Shown here: one piece after another, positions 45,438-55,060 of the stretch
How the letters are laid out: every line of letters starts with the position of its first letter
How positions within the stretch are numbered: position 1 is the stretch's first letter
Assembly (NCBI GenBank): GCA_017522785.1
Contig: JAFWYF010000010.1
Location: 62,001 to 126,000, forward strand
DNA length: 64,000 nucleotides
Origin: Bacteroidaceae bacterium
GTDB taxonomy: Bacteria; Bacteroidota; Bacteroidia; Bacteroidales; Bacteroidaceae
Direction of reading: 5' to 3'
The notes under the pieces: model-generated
The model's input: the letters and a program-made list of their open reading frames with translations, nothing else
Told to the model about the DNA's origin: nothing
The model's database searches: none
Position numbers and translations under genes: made by a program

Positions 45438-47966
45438 TTACTCATTTAAGGGTGCTTCTATACTATTCTCAGCCTCTACAGGTTCTTCAACACTCTCTTC
45501 TCGAGATACTTTGCATACAGAACCGATGCAATCGTTCTTCTTTCCAAGGTTAATTACACGCACTCCTTGTGTAGCACGTCCTTGTACTGGAATCTGATTT
45601 ACTCCGGTACGTATTGTTATACCCGATTTGTTTATAATCATAAGGTCGTTTTCGTCATTTACGTCCATTATGGCTACAAGTGAACCGGTCTTCTCTGTTA
45701 CCTGCAGAGTCTTAACACCTTTACAGCCACGGCCTACAGTTGGGTAGTCATCACTCTTAGAACGTTTTCCGTATCCTTGCTCCGACAGTACCAACAGTGT
45801 GTGCTCAGCGTTTTCCTCTTCTTTTGGAAGAACTACCATACCGATTATTTCATCGTTTTCGTCGAGTGTCATACCCTTGACTCCTGTTGCTGTACGTCCC
45901 ATTGAACGAACTGTTGTTTCGTTGAATCGTACTGCACGTCCTTTTCTGTTTGCAAGAATAATATCACTATCGCCATCGGTCAATGCAACAGAAATAACAC
46001 GGTCATCTTCTTTAATGCTGATAGCAATGATACCATTAGTACGTGGACGAGAATATTGTTCGAGGCTTGTTTTCTTAACAATACCTTGCTTAGTACAGAA
46101 TACGATGTTATGATTGCCTACAAACTCTGCGTCCGAAAGTGTCTTGACACGTACGAAAGCATTTACTGCATCGTCGGGAGCAATATTCAGCATATTTTGT
46201 ATTGCACGTCCCTTTGAATTCTTATTACCCTCGGGAATCTCGTATACTTTGAGCCAGTAACATTTACCCAACTGTGTAAAGAAGAGCATTGTATTGTGCA
46301 TAGTGGCTGTATAAATATACTCGATGAAGTCTGAGTCGCGTGTGTCGCTTCCTTTTGAGCCTACGCCACCTCTTAACTGGCTGCGATACTCGCTCAAAGG
46401 AGTACGCTTGATATATCCCATGTGAGATATTGTTATAACCATTTCATCGTCGGCATAGAAATCTTCGGGGTTAAAATCCTCAGAAGCAGTGTAGTCGATA
46501 TGACAACGACGTTCGTCGCCATATTTTTCTTTTACCTCGTTAAGCTCGTCTTTTATAACTTGCTTACATTTTTCGTCGTTTGTAAGAATTTCGTTGTAAT
46601 ATTCAATCTTGCGTTGTAATTCCTCAAATTCTGCATGTAATTTATCTTGCTGTATGCCTGTGAGTTGTGCAAGACGCATATCTACGATTGCTGCAGATTG
46701 TGCTTCGCTCAACGAGAAACGCTCCATGAGAGCCGCTCTTGCTTCGGCAGGAGATTTTGCCGCTTTAATAATGCGTACAACCTCGTCGATGTTGTCCGAT
46801 GCAATTATGAGACCTTCTATGATATGTGCACGCTCTTGTGCTTTACGCAATTCGTATTGTGTACGACGTATAACAACTTCGTGGCGATGATTAACAAACT
46901 GTCCTATGCACTCTTTTAGAGATAACAGTTTTGGTCTTAAACCGCCGGCACGTCCTTCTCTTACCAATGCAATACAGTTTACGCTGTAAGATGTCTGTAA
47001 TGAACTCATTTTGTAGAGTTTGTTCAAAATTACATTTGCGTTTGCATCGCGTTTTACATCTATTACAATGCGCATACCCGATTGGTCCGATTCGTCGTTG
47101 ATATTAGATATACCTTCTATTTTCTTTTCATTGACCATTACGGCTATAGACTTAATAAGTTCCTCCTTATTTACATTATAAGGAATTGCCGTAACAACAA
47201 TTTTATCGTGAGTGGCACCGGTCTCAATCTCTGCAACAGCACGCATGACAACACGACCACGACCTGTTTCGTATGCTTCGCGTACACCGTTCAAACCAAA
47301 AATATCGCAACCTGTTGGGAAATCGGGAGCCTTAATGTGCTCCATAAGTCCATCGGTATCAATGTCGGGGTTGTCTATGTATGCAATGCTGGCATCTATA
47401 ACCTCATTTAAGTTATGAGGAGGTATATTTGTTGCCATACCTACTGCAATACCCGAAGAACCGTTCACCAGCAGGTTGGGAATGCGGGTAGAGAGCACAG
47501 TCGGCTCCATAAACTCCTCGTTATAATTGGGTTTGAAGTCTACTGTCTCTTTGTATAAGTCTTCGGCCATCTCCTCGCCAATCTTTTTAAGACGTGCCTC
47601 GGTATAACGCATAGCGGCAGGCGAGTCGCCATCTATTGAACCAAAGTTACCTTGTCCGTCAATGAGCGGATATCGCATAAGCCAATCTTGCGCCATACGC
47701 ACCAATGCTCCATAAACCGATGAATCGCCATGAGGGTGATATTTACCAAGAACATCACCAACTGTACGAGCCGATTTCTTGTATGCCTTGTCCGATGTGT
47801 TTCCAAGCTCCATCATACCGTAAAGAATACGACGTTGTACAGGCTTCAAACCATCACGGACATCGGGCAATGCTCGTGCCACGATTACCGACATAGAGTA
47901 ATCAATGTAAGATTTACGCATCTCTTCCTCTACATTGATTTTTAAAATTCTGTCGTTCTCAATCAT
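45438..47966 (-). CDS. gyrA: DNA gyrase subunit A
   Basis: Breakage-reunion subunit of DNA gyrase, 842 residues. The N-terminal winged-helix region carries [20 protein letters not shown], with serine at the position equal to E. coli Ser83 (the site of common quinolone-resistance changes), and the catalytic tyrosine in [10 protein letters not shown]. The C-terminal half has six beta-propeller blades, and the gyrase-specific GyrA box is seen as RGCKGVK rather than the E. coli QRRGGKG. The acidic tail ([19 protein letters not shown]) is normal. The start at 47966 gives the family N terminus [16 protein letters not shown]. Confidence 0.95.
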   Translation of the reverse strand: MIENDRILKINVEEEMRKSYIDYSMSVIVARALPDVRDGLKPVQRRILYGMMELGNTSDKAYKKSARTVGDVLGKYHPHGDSSVYGALVRMAQDWLMRYPLIDGQGNFGSIDGDSPAAMRYTEARLKKIGEEMAEDLYKETVDFKPNYNEEFMEPTVLSTRIPNLLVNGSSGIAVGMATNIPPHNLNEVIDASIAYIDNPDIDTDGLMEHIKAPDFPTGCDIFGLNGVREAYETGRGRVVMRAVAEIETGATHDKIVVTAIPYNVNKEELIKSIAVMVNEKKIEGISNINDESDQSGMRIVIDVKRDANANVILNKLYKMSSLQTSYSVNCIALVREGRAGGLRPKLLSLKECIGQFVNHRHEVVIRRTQYELRKAQERAHIIEGLIIASDNIDEVVRIIKAAKSPAEARAALMERFSLSEAQSAAIVDMRLAQLTGIQQDKLHAEFEELQRKIEYYNEILTNDEKCKQVIKDELNEVKEKYGDERRCHIDYTASEDFNPEDFYADDEMVITISHMGYIKRTPLSEYRSQLRGGVGSKGSDTRDSDFIEYIYTATMHNTMLFFTQLGKCYWLKVYEIPEGNKNSKGRAIQNMLNIAPDDAVNAFVRVKTLSDAEFVGNHNIVFCTKQGIVKKTSLEQYSRPRTNGIIAISIKEDDRVISVALTDGDSDIILANRKGRAVRFNETTVRSMGRTATGVKGMTLDENDEIIGMVVLPKEEENAEHTLLVLSEQGYGKRSKSDDYPTVGRGCKGVKTLQVTEKTGSLVAIMDVNDENDLMIINKSGITIRTGVNQIPVQGRATQGVRVINLGKKNDCIGSVCKVSREESVEEPVEAENSIEAPLNE

Positions 47967-48160
47967 TTAAATTTCAATTATTATTTAGTTTAATTTATCA
48001 ATCTTAGACAACCGTATATCGCGATTGTAAAACCATGCTAAATTACAAAAAAATACCGAAACAGGCAAACTTTTAATACTAAAATAACCTCTTTACATAT
48101 ATGAAAAACGCAGAATTTTATTCATGCAGAGTATTTATAAGGAACACATTCTTTTGCTTG

Positions 48161-48562
48161 TTATAATTCTATCATAGCCCAACCTTTTTCCACATTTTCA
48201 GCAATTGCTTTCACTCCATTTTCCACAAAAGACATTGCCGAAACTATTGCACACATTTGATGTTTATTGTTAATATCCGGTTCTTCGTCAGGAGAGCATT
48301 TGCACTTATTGCAAACGTACGAAATATATGCCTCGGTGTTGTTTTCTACCGGTGGCGCCCAACGCGTTATCCACTGACGAAGCGTTTTAAGTTTATGTAT
48401 CTTACGATAGTTTCTCAATGTAATGAATGCAGCACGATAGCCCCATTCCGGTGCAACGAAACGAAAGAAACTTTTGTCTGTTTGTACTTTTGCCAACCCC
48501 TTCCATTCTGTGTTGTTTCTCCTGATATTCAATGGATTATTGTTTTTTAAACCTCTTGACAT
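48161..48562 (-). CDS. Phage P5-like structural/lysozyme-type small protein
   Basis: 133 residues. It matches a family annotated in Bacteroidetes as structural protein P5: GLKNNNPLNIRRNNTEWKGL, FFRFVAPEWGYRAAFITLRN and WAPPVENNTEAYI are its characteristic blocks. The name comes from a phage virion protein, and the domain probably has a peptidoglycan-hydrolase (goose-lysozyme or transglycosylase-like) fold, so the gene may be of phage origin. No other phage gene is near. The Cys-rich CNKCKC segment is unusual. Its function in the cell is unknown. Confidence 0.6.
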   Translation of the reverse strand: MSRGLKNNNPLNIRRNNTEWKGLAKVQTDKSFFRFVAPEWGYRAAFITLRNYRKIHKLKTLRQWITRWAPPVENNTEAYISYVCNKCKCSPDEEPDINNKHQMCAIVSAMSFVENGVKAIAENVEKGWAMIEL

Positions 48563-48577
48563 TTTAATTTTTTAGAG

Positions 48578-48585
48578 CAAATTTA
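48578..48585 (-). promoter_or_regulatory. -7 box for the P5-like gene
   Basis: CAAATTTA on plus is TAAATTTG on minus, 16 bases before the start codon at 48562. The -33 element is unclear, and the leader would be only about 10 bases. Confidence 0.4.
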
Positions 48586-48652
48586 AAATCCTTACCAAAT
48601 ATCGGGTTGCAGATTTATATATACAGAGGCAAATTGTAATAAAAAAGATAAT

Positions 48653-48686
48653 TTTGTAGAGTAACCAAATAAATGTTCTAAATTTG
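48653..48686 (+). promoter_or_regulatory. Promoter of trmD
   Basis: TTTG at 48653-48656 and TAAATTTG at 48679-48686; the 22-base spacer is a little long. The leader to the ATG at 48789 is about 95 bases and is AT-rich, with no clear secondary structure. Confidence 0.5.
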
Positions 48687-48788
48687 CACAATAAAAATTT
48701 AATAAATAAAATGTTGCTACGTCTTGTGTAGTTACAAACGCAGTAATAGTTTTTTAGGATATTTGTTGTTTACAAAATTAAATAATAT

Positions 48789-49463
48789 ATGCGAGTAGAT
48801 ATTTTGACCACATTTCCAGAGATGATGGAAAGTTTTTTCAACACCTCTATTTTAGGTCGTTCACAGCGACACGGATATACCGAAATTCATTTACATAATT
48901 TACGATATTATACAAATGACAAGCATCGTAGAACGGATGATTATCCTTTTGGTGGATGCGCTGGTCTCGTTATGAAAATTGAGCCAATAGATCGTTGTAT
49001 ATCTGAGTTGAAATCTCAAAGAGAGTACGACGAGGTCATTTATACCTCTCCCGACGGCCAAGTTTTCGACCAACCTATGGCAAATTCCCTTTCAATGGCA
49101 CAAAATTTGATTTTTCTTTGTGGGCATTATAAAGGAATAGACCACAGAATACGTGAACATTTGATTACTAAAGAGATAAGCATTGGAGATTACGTTTTAA
49201 CTGGTGGCGAATTGGCGGTATCAGTAATATGCGATGCTGTTATTCGCCTTATTCCGGGTGTAATTTCCGATGAAACTTCGGCTCTTTCCGACTCTTTTCA
49301 GGATAATTTGCTTGCTCCTCCTGTTTACACTCGTCCTGCAGAGTATAACGGATGGAAAGTACCAGAAATTCTGCTCTCCGGCCATGAGGCAAAGATACGC
49401 CAATGGGAGTTTGAGCAATCTATGGAACGCACTAAACGACTTCGTCCCGACTTATTAAAGTGA
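48789..49463 (+). CDS. trmD: tRNA (guanine-N1)-methyltransferase TrmD
   Basis: SPOUT methyltransferase that modifies G37 of tRNAs; 224 residues. The SAM-binding trefoil-knot region is seen as [13 protein letters not shown] and [16 protein letters not shown], and the N-terminal [10 protein letters not shown] is the normal start. The C-terminal domain with [20 protein letters not shown] is complete. It stands alone, not in the usual rimM-trmD-rplS ribosomal operon, as in many Bacteroidetes. Confidence 0.96.
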   Translation: MRVDILTTFPEMMESFFNTSILGRSQRHGYTEIHLHNLRYYTNDKHRRTDDYPFGGCAGLVMKIEPIDRCISELKSQREYDEVIYTSPDGQVFDQPMANSLSMAQNLIFLCGHYKGIDHRIREHLITKEISIGDYVLTGGELAVSVICDAVIRLIPGVISDETSALSDSFQDNLLAPPVYTRPAEYNGWKVPEILLSGHEAKIRQWEFEQSMERTKRLRPDLLK

Positions 49464-49527
49464 GATGAAAATATTTTACAGAATAAATGTAAATTTACAG
49501 ATGTAACATTGTAAATTATAGACATAC

Positions 49528-49565
49528 AAAAACGAAGGTAACGGTTCACCGTTACCTTCGTTTTT
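49528..49565. terminator. Bidirectional terminator between trmD and pyrD
   Basis: An 18-bp perfect stem (AAAAACGAAGGTAACGGT, 49528-49545, and its complement 49548-49565) with two loop bases, between the convergent trmD and pyrD. The stretch before it has repeated TGTAA/TTACA words (12-base palindrome at 49488-49499). Confidence 0.9.
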
Positions 49566-49590
49566 ATTATGATATACTGTAAATTATCAA

Positions 49591-50502
49591 TTAGATTTGT
49601 AATCCACCAATAAGTTCATCAATAGAACTCATATTGTGGCGTACCAAATAATCCTCAATATAATCGACAATTTCACCTGTAACTGCAGGGTTCATAAAAT
49701 TTGCAGTACCGATTTCTACAGCACTTGCACCTGCAAGCAGGAACTCTACAGCATCACGCCCATTTGTGATGCCACCTATACCAATTACGGGTATTTTAAC
49801 AGCCTTTGCTACCTGCCAAACCATGCGCAAAGCAATAGGTTTAACAGCAGGCCCACTCATTCCACCAGTGATAGTGGAGAGGATGGGACGACGCTTCTCT
49901 GAGTCGATAGCCATTCCAAGCAATGTGTTTATTAGCGAAACACTGTCAGCCCCTGCATCTTCTACTGCACGAGCAATTTCTGTAATATCTGTAACATTTG
50001 GCGACAATTTAACTATCAATGTCTTGTCGTATGCTTTGCGTACTGCTGCAACAACCTCTGCTGCTGATTTTGGTTGAACACCAAAAGCCATGCCACCTTG
50101 CTTTACATTAGGACATGAGATATTTAATTCAATAGCAGGAATCTTCTCTAAAGCATTAACCTTCTCGGCACATGCTACATAATCCTCAATGCAAGCTCCG
50201 GAAACATTAACTATTACATTGGTATCCAAGTCTTTTAATTTGGGATATATATTCTCTGCAAAATAATCAACTCCTTTGTTTTGTAGCCCTACAGCGTTCA
50301 GCATACCCATAGGAGTCTCTGCGCTACGCGGATAGGGATTTCCCTCGCGTGGGTTTAATGTAGTACCTTTTACAATGAAACCACCTAGCTTCTCAAGATT
50401 TACAAAATCGGCAAACTCAAGGCCATAACCAAATGTTCCCGATGCTGTCAGAACCGGATTCTTTAAATTCAGTCCACCTATTTTTATATCTGTTTTTACC
50501 AT
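49591..50502 (-). CDS. pyrD: Dihydroorotate dehydrogenase, class 1B catalytic subunit
   Basis: FMN-dependent fourth step of pyrimidine synthesis. The 303-residue protein has [20 protein letters not shown] near the N terminus, the catalytic Cys130 in ELNISCPNV, as in class 1B (class 2 has Ser) and [20 protein letters not shown] for the FMN phosphate. An ATG 15 codons further up lies inside pyrK; the start at 50502 gives the conserved [10 protein letters not shown] and a seven-base overlap with the pyrK stop (ATGGTAA), typical of coupled pyrK-pyrD. Confidence 0.95.
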   Translation of the reverse strand: MVKTDIKIGGLNLKNPVLTASGTFGYGLEFADFVNLEKLGGFIVKGTTLNPREGNPYPRSAETPMGMLNAVGLQNKGVDYFAENIYPKLKDLDTNVIVNVSGACIEDYVACAEKVNALEKIPAIELNISCPNVKQGGMAFGVQPKSAAEVVAAVRKAYDKTLIVKLSPNVTDITEIARAVEDAGADSVSLINTLLGMAIDSEKRRPILSTITGGMSGPAVKPIALRMVWQVAKAVKIPVIGIGGITNGRDAVEFLLAGASAVEIGTANFMNPAVTGEIVDYIEDYLVRHNMSSIDELIGGLQI

Positions 50503-51263
50503 TTTAATTCTTCTATTGAAAATACCGGACCATCTGTACAAACACATCTATTACCCGTTGTGGTGTCCTCTACGCAACAAAGGCATGCACCAAGGCCACA
50601 AGCCATTTTGTTTTCGAGAGAAACCTCGCAACCAATGCCATGCTCTTTTGCATATTTTGCAACAGCCATCATCATTGGCTTTGGACCACATGTGTATATA
50701 TAGTCAAATTTCTCACTCATGATAGAGTGATTTGTAACATATCCTTTTTCTCCGCATGAACCATCTTCTGTAGTGTATTCTACACGTCCAAGAGCACTAT
50801 ATTCATTACAACGATATAGGTCTTTTGCCGAACGGGCTCCAATCAGAATAGCAAAATTGCGTCCAAGACGTTTCAGTTCTTGTGCCAAGCCGTACAATGG
50901 TGCACAGCCAACACCACCACCTATCAACAACAGACGCGCATTGCTATCTTCGGGAATAGTAAAACCATTACCAAGTGGCAGTAATACGTTCACAGTATCT
51001 CCTTTTTGTAACATTCCCAACCAGCGAGTTCCATCGCCAACTACTTGTATAAGAAAGCCTATTTCGTTCTTTTCTGCATCGTAAGAATGAACTGAAATAG
51101 GCCGACGTAGCATTACAGAGGGGGTTTCGTCTACTCTTAACTCGGCAAATTGCCCCGGACGACATTCCGGAAGAGGTTTTTCATCGGTCATTGTGAGCAA
51201 TACACAAGTGTCGTTTAATTTTTCAACCTCTTTTATTTTTAAATCCACTAGAAATTTTTTCAT
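50496..51263 (-). CDS. pyrK: Dihydroorotate dehydrogenase electron transfer subunit
   Basis: PyrK carries electrons from dihydroorotate via FAD and a [2Fe-2S] centre to NAD+. The 255-residue protein has the ferredoxin-reductase-like FAD domain ([11 protein letters not shown]), the NAD domain ([17 protein letters not shown]) and the C-terminal cluster motif [11 protein letters not shown] ... CVCTDGPVF with four cysteines. It forms an operon with pyrD and overlaps it by seven bases. Its start is 83 bases after the XRE gene's end. Confidence 0.95.
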   Translation of the reverse strand: MKKFLVDLKIKEVEKLNDTCVLLTMTDEKPLPECRPGQFAELRVDETPSVMLRRPISVHSYDAEKNEIGFLIQVVGDGTRWLGMLQKGDTVNVLLPLGNGFTIPEDSNARLLLIGGGVGCAPLYGLAQELKRLGRNFAILIGARSAKDLYRCNEYSALGRVEYTTEDGSCGEKGYVTNHSIMSEKFDYIYTCGPKPMMMAVAKYAKEHGIGCEVSLENKMACGLGACLCCVEDTTTGNRCVCTDGPVFSIEELKW

Positions 51264-51345
51264 AGTATTAAAACTAAATAGAGTCTATTATTTATTGTGT
51301 GCTAAGATAGCACTTTTAAAATGTATAAACAAAATAAAGTGAATA

Positions 51346-51837
51346 CTATTTCTCAGGAATCAGAGTTTCGTAAGTTCCGTCAGTGTAGAATATCCTTACC
51401 TCTTTAATGCGTTTTCCGTTATCTACAGGTGTAGATGTGCTACGATTGGCACTTGTTTTGCGTGTAGTTCTAACTGCTTGTTGTTTTATTGCTTGTGGCT
51501 GTGCTGCTACTTTAGTAACAGGTTCCACTGGATGTTGCAAAAGATTATTTGGTTCATACTTTGGCGCTTCGGGAAGAGTAAACAGAGTCGATTCCTCAGC
51601 CTGCGCAACACTATTTTGATGCTCTGTAGGAGCTGTTCCTGAGCCGGTCATCAACCACTCTAAATCTACAGAGGGAAAAGAGTCGTGTATTTTTAGTACA
51701 ATGTCCAGACTTAATTTGTTTCTTCCACTTAAAATGTGAGATACAGATGCTCGCTGAATTCCCGATTTATCGGCGAATTGTGATGGAGTGAGGTTGTAGC
51801 ATCTCATAATCATTTCGACTCTTTCGCGTTCATTCAT
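51346..51837 (-). CDS. XRE-family helix-turn-helix regulator with long tail
   Basis: 163 residues: an N-terminal HTH_3 domain (residues 1-62; LTPSQFADKSGIQRASVSHI is the helix-turn-helix, then LSGRNKLSLDIVLKIHDSFP), a Gln/Pro/Thr-rich flexible linker and a short C-terminal region KRIKEVRIFYTDGTYETLIP. Such proteins with a conserved YTDGTYE tail are widespread in Bacteroidetes, often beside genes with other functions. The tail is predicted as beta-strands and may hold a ligand or partner. Autoregulation is suggested by palindromes at its promoter. It precedes pyrK in the same direction, possibly by chance. Confidence 0.8.
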   Translation of the reverse strand: MNERERVEMIMRCYNLTPSQFADKSGIQRASVSHILSGRNKLSLDIVLKIHDSFPSVDLEWLMTGSGTAPTEHQNSVAQAEESTLFTLPEAPKYEPNNLLQHPVEPVTKVAAQPQAIKQQAVRTTRKTSANRSTSTPVDNGKRIKEVRIFYTDGTYETLIPEK

Positions 51838-51851
51838 AATTTATGCAGTTT

Positions 51852-51928
51852 TTGTAATTTACAATTGTGGTATTCGTTAATACGATGTTGAGATTACAAA
51901 GATATAAACAAATTATTAATTATACAAG
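51852..51928 (-). promoter_or_regulatory. Promoter and operator candidates of the XRE gene
   Basis: On the minus strand CTTG (51925-51928), 20 bases, TATCTTTG (51897-51904). Between the start point (near 51890) and the gene are the palindrome TTGTAATTTACAA (51852-51864) and TCGTTAATACGA (51874-51885), spots where the encoded regulator might bind. Confidence 0.5.
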
Positions 51929-52733
51929 TCGTTTTTGCCTTGTGATTTTTTGATGACCATACAAATGTATATAGAAATGTAAACTCGCACAGACGGTCTA
52001 TATCTTTAAGACCGAAATAATAAATTAAACTATATTGCTCAATTTTGCGATTGTCCACCCAAATACACCAAGCATATAAATCCATTTAATTCAAATGATG
52101 TAACTAATTGATATACATGTTACTACACATTATAGAAAACTGCGTTTATGCAAGATATTAATAAAAATCACCATTTGAGAGCATGTTATTTTAAATTATT
52201 GCTTTATATAAATGAATATAATATTATTATTTTCAGTAACTTATACATGATATTTATAAAATGTATATTTTTTGAATACGCAATATAAACACCCCTTGTT
52301 GAAATCAACAAGGTTATCAACAGATACTCCACCACCCCTTTTATCATGAATACAAACAAACCGAATTTACAAATAACAACAAGCCTATTCCTGTTCAAGA
52401 ATGAACTACTACATACAACTTTGTTTACAGATTTTAATAATACTAATTGCACGAAATTTACAATTATAACAATAAGAAAATTGCATATTTTATTTTAAAT
52501 ATGCGTAGAAATAGAAAATTTGTACTTTGTAAATTGAAAATTAAGCAACTTAATTAGTTGTTTAAAAATTATTGCAAAAATCCACCCTATTATACGGCAC
52601 AATTGGAAATTTTCGATTCTAAAAGGGTTAAATTATATGTATAAGTTTGAGATACAACGAATTACAAGAAAATAATTTGTTGTATTTATAAGTGAAAATA
52701 GAAAAATTATGTGAAATTAGGGATTTCGATGTG
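51929..52733. other. AT-rich gap without a recognised gene
   Basis: About 800 bases, unusually long for this window. Minus-strand frames of 63 and 82 codons (51894-52085 and 52204-52452) have odd composition and no promoter, so I do not accept them. A 20-base palindrome (CCTTGTTGA AA TCAACAAGG, 52294-52313) and a one-mismatch DnaA-box-like word (TTATCAACA, 52314-52322) are present. On plus a 70-codon frame without a good start runs from about 52290 to 52497. The stretch may be old, decayed DNA. Confidence 0.5.
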
Positions 52734-53747
52734 TTAATGCAAAATTTTATACATAAGTTCTCGCATAATCTCACTATCGGGGAGTTGGTTTCCTTCAGCT
52801 CCTTTTGATTGAGCATCGGCCAATCGAATAAGGTGCAAAATCTCCAATACATGCATAGCTTTATAATTGCGCATTGCAATTAAATAGTCTTTTACCCCCC
52901 ATACCGATTTTAATCCTAAAAATTCTGCTACCCCACGTTCACTCTTTTCCGGTGCATAGTATGCCATCATCACATTAGAAAAGAAACTGAACAGAAGCGC
53001 CAGAGTCAATTGTATTGGGTTCTTTTTAGGATTCTGAGCAAAATAGTTAATTATGCGATTTGCCTTATAAATATCTTTGTGTATAAGCGCATTCTGAAGC
53101 TCAAAATTATTGAATTCTTTGCTAATGCCAATATGCTCCTCAACCAATTCAGGAGTTATTGCATTTGCTCCATCAGGCAGAGCGATGAACAATTTGTCAA
53201 TTTCGCCTGCCATACGACTGAGGTCTGCACCAATTGACTCAGCAAGCATTTGAAATGTTTTGTTGTCTGCAACAAGGCTTTTTTCTCTCAAATAACCGTT
53301 GATAAATGCAGGCAGTTGGTCATCTCGTAATCTTTTGCTATCGAGTACTACACCCGCACGTTCCAGCTCGGTCGCTATTTTTTTGCGTTTGTCGAGAGAG
53401 CCATTCTTGTGTGCAAAAACAAGCACAGTAGATGGTTGTGGCATCTTTAGATAGTTTGACAATTGGTCGATATTCTTTATCATTTGAGCCTCTTTCACTA
53501 TAACAACTTGCCTTTCGGCCATCATTGGATAGCGTCTTGCCGAAGAGATGACATCGTCTATATTTGTGTCTATGCCATAGAATACAGTTAAATTGAATTC
53601 GCGTTCAATCTCGTTGAGTGCATTATTGGCAATGTAATCAGTTATTCTATCGGTGTAAAACGACTCCTCTCCCATCAAATAATAGACGGGATGGTAGACT
53701 CCTTTTTTGAGTTCCGAAAGAATTGTTTCGTATGTATATTTTGCCAT
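52734..53747 (-). CDS. holA: DNA polymerase III subunit delta
   Basis: Clamp-loader subunit that opens the beta clamp; 337 residues. It has the family N terminus (YHPVYYLMGEESFYTDRITD), the domain with LVFAHKNGSLDKRKKIATEL and the third-domain segment FNNFELQNALIHKDIYKANR, all in line with HolA of Bacteroidetes. Delta lacks a functional P loop, and none is seen. A single gene with its own -7 box, divergent from the acyltransferase. Confidence 0.93.
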   Translation of the reverse strand: MAKYTYETILSELKKGVYHPVYYLMGEESFYTDRITDYIANNALNEIEREFNLTVFYGIDTNIDDVISSARRYPMMAERQVVIVKEAQMIKNIDQLSNYLKMPQPSTVLVFAHKNGSLDKRKKIATELERAGVVLDSKRLRDDQLPAFINGYLREKSLVADNKTFQMLAESIGADLSRMAGEIDKLFIALPDGANAITPELVEEHIGISKEFNNFELQNALIHKDIYKANRIINYFAQNPKKNPIQLTLALLFSFFSNVMMAYYAPEKSERGVAEFLGLKSVWGVKDYLIAMRNYKAMHVLEILHLIRLADAQSKGAEGNQLPDSEIMRELMYKILH

Positions 53748-53792
53748 AATTCTCTACACTGCTAGCCCGGTGGCATTTTCATTCTTGGAATG

Positions 53793-53800
53793 CAAAGATA
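53793..53800 (-). promoter_or_regulatory. -7 box for holA
   Basis: CAAAGATA on plus reads TATCTTTG on minus; start near 53787, leader about 40 bases to the ATG at 53747. No clear -33 element. Confidence 0.5.
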
Positions 53801-53872
53801 AACAAACGGAATAATATGAAAAAATATTTTTAATAAATTGTCCGGGCTATTAAAACCTATATATTTTTTTAT

Positions 53873-53880
53873 TATTTTCG
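53873..53880 (+). promoter_or_regulatory. -7 box for the acyltransferase gene
   Basis: TATTTTCG at 53873-53880, about 25 bases before the ATG at 53906. The -33 element is not convincing. Confidence 0.45.
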
Positions 53881-53905
53881 CATTAATTTGTATAAATACG
53901 ATTAA

Positions 53906-55048
53906 ATGTTAATGAATAAAATCAATAATAATATAGGTTGGATTGATATTTTGCGTATTACAGCCTGTTTTTTGGTTGTCTTCTCGCATAGTTGTGATGC
54001 ATTCATAGCCGACTTCAATAATGAGGACTCTTTTATAACAGGAGTGTTTTTTGGCAGTTTGGTTCGCCCATGTGTTCCACTTTTTACCATGATGACCGCT
54101 GTTCTGCTTTTGCCGATAAAGCATAACGCAACACTTGGGCAGTTCTATAAGAAACGAATTGGACGCATTGCCACCCCACTTATTTTTTGGTCCTTGCTAT
54201 TACCTTTAATGGCATTTTGCTATTTCAATTATGTTAATCCCGAGACTACAAACCCACAATTGTCGGTAGATGACTATACTGCCTCGTCGCTGGTGCAACG
54301 TTTGTACACATTTGTTTTTAATTTTAATTTTGATACAATACCGCTTTGGTATCTCTATATGCTAATCGGGCTATATCTGATTATGCCAATACTCAACGCA
54401 TGGCTGGTGCAGGCACAGCAAAAGGATATAAAGACAGTTTTAATGGTATGGGGTGTGTCGCTGTTTCTCCCATATGTAAAAATGTTTGCTCCAATGCTTG
54501 GCTATCAGGGGAATTATGGACACTTGGGATTGCTTGGAGAGTGCGATTGGAACGTGTATGGAACATTCTATTATCTATCGGGCTTTGTAGGTTATTTAAT
54601 TTTGGCATATTATCTAAAAAAATACCCTCTTAGCTGGAACTGGAGTAAAACATTGCTAATATGTGTGCCTCTGTTTGTAGTAGGATATCTGATAACATCC
54701 TTAGGTTATGTAATTACTAATGAATATTATCCGGGGAACTACGCCTACCTCGAAATTGTGTGGTATTTTTCGGGTATAAATGTCTTTATGATGACATTCC
54801 CTATCTTTGTTATAATACAAAAATTAGCCCCACCATCTAAGCCTATACTATCGAAAATTGCATCGCTCACCTTTGGAGTATATTTGTGCCATTTTACATT
54901 CACATTCCTTAGTTACGATATTTATAACATCCCGACACTGCCCTATTTAGTGCGCATAATTTTGTCGGCAATCACCACCTTTACAATTGCAATAACTTTG
55001 GTGTGGGTGTTATCCAAATTCAGATTGACAGAGAAACTTATAAAGTAA
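53906..55048 (+). CDS. Membrane acyltransferase, family 3
   Basis: A 380-residue polytopic protein (about ten helices) of the acyltransferase-3 group, which O-acetylates or acylates surface sugars. The N-terminal block GWIDILRITACFLVVFSHSC has the conserved Asp/Arg and the His that is part of the catalytic site; KRIGRIATPLIFWSLL is the second usual motif. It could begin at ATG 53906 or 53912. It precedes the GH20 gene by 12 bases, so both are likely one transcript, suggesting cell-envelope or glycan work. The substrate is not readable. Confidence 0.88.
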   Translation: MLMNKINNNIGWIDILRITACFLVVFSHSCDAFIADFNNEDSFITGVFFGSLVRPCVPLFTMMTAVLLLPIKHNATLGQFYKKRIGRIATPLIFWSLLLPLMAFCYFNYVNPETTNPQLSVDDYTASSLVQRLYTFVFNFNFDTIPLWYLYMLIGLYLIMPILNAWLVQAQQKDIKTVLMVWGVSLFLPYVKMFAPMLGYQGNYGHLGLLGECDWNVYGTFYYLSGFVGYLILAYYLKKYPLSWNWSKTLLICVPLFVVGYLITSLGYVITNEYYPGNYAYLEIVWYFSGINVFMMTFPIFVIIQKLAPPSKPILSKIASLTFGVYLCHFTFTFLSYDIYNIPTLPYLVRIILSAITTFTIAITLVWVLSKFRLTEKLIK

Positions 55049-55060
55049 TTTAAATACAAT

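Noticed and set aside
45438-47966. Quinolone-resistance change in gyrA
   Set aside because: The Ser83-equivalent is serine; Gly at the 87-equivalent is, as far as I recall, usual in Bacteroidetes and not evidence of resistance.
52314-52322. DnaA box and replication origin in the AT-rich gap
   Set aside because: Only one word resembling a DnaA box was found and it has a mismatch; no cluster, and no dnaA or dnaN nearby.
51894-52452. Two small minus-strand frames (63 and 82 codons)
   Set aside because: Unusual residue composition, no promoter, no recognisable motif; expected by chance in AT-rich DNA.
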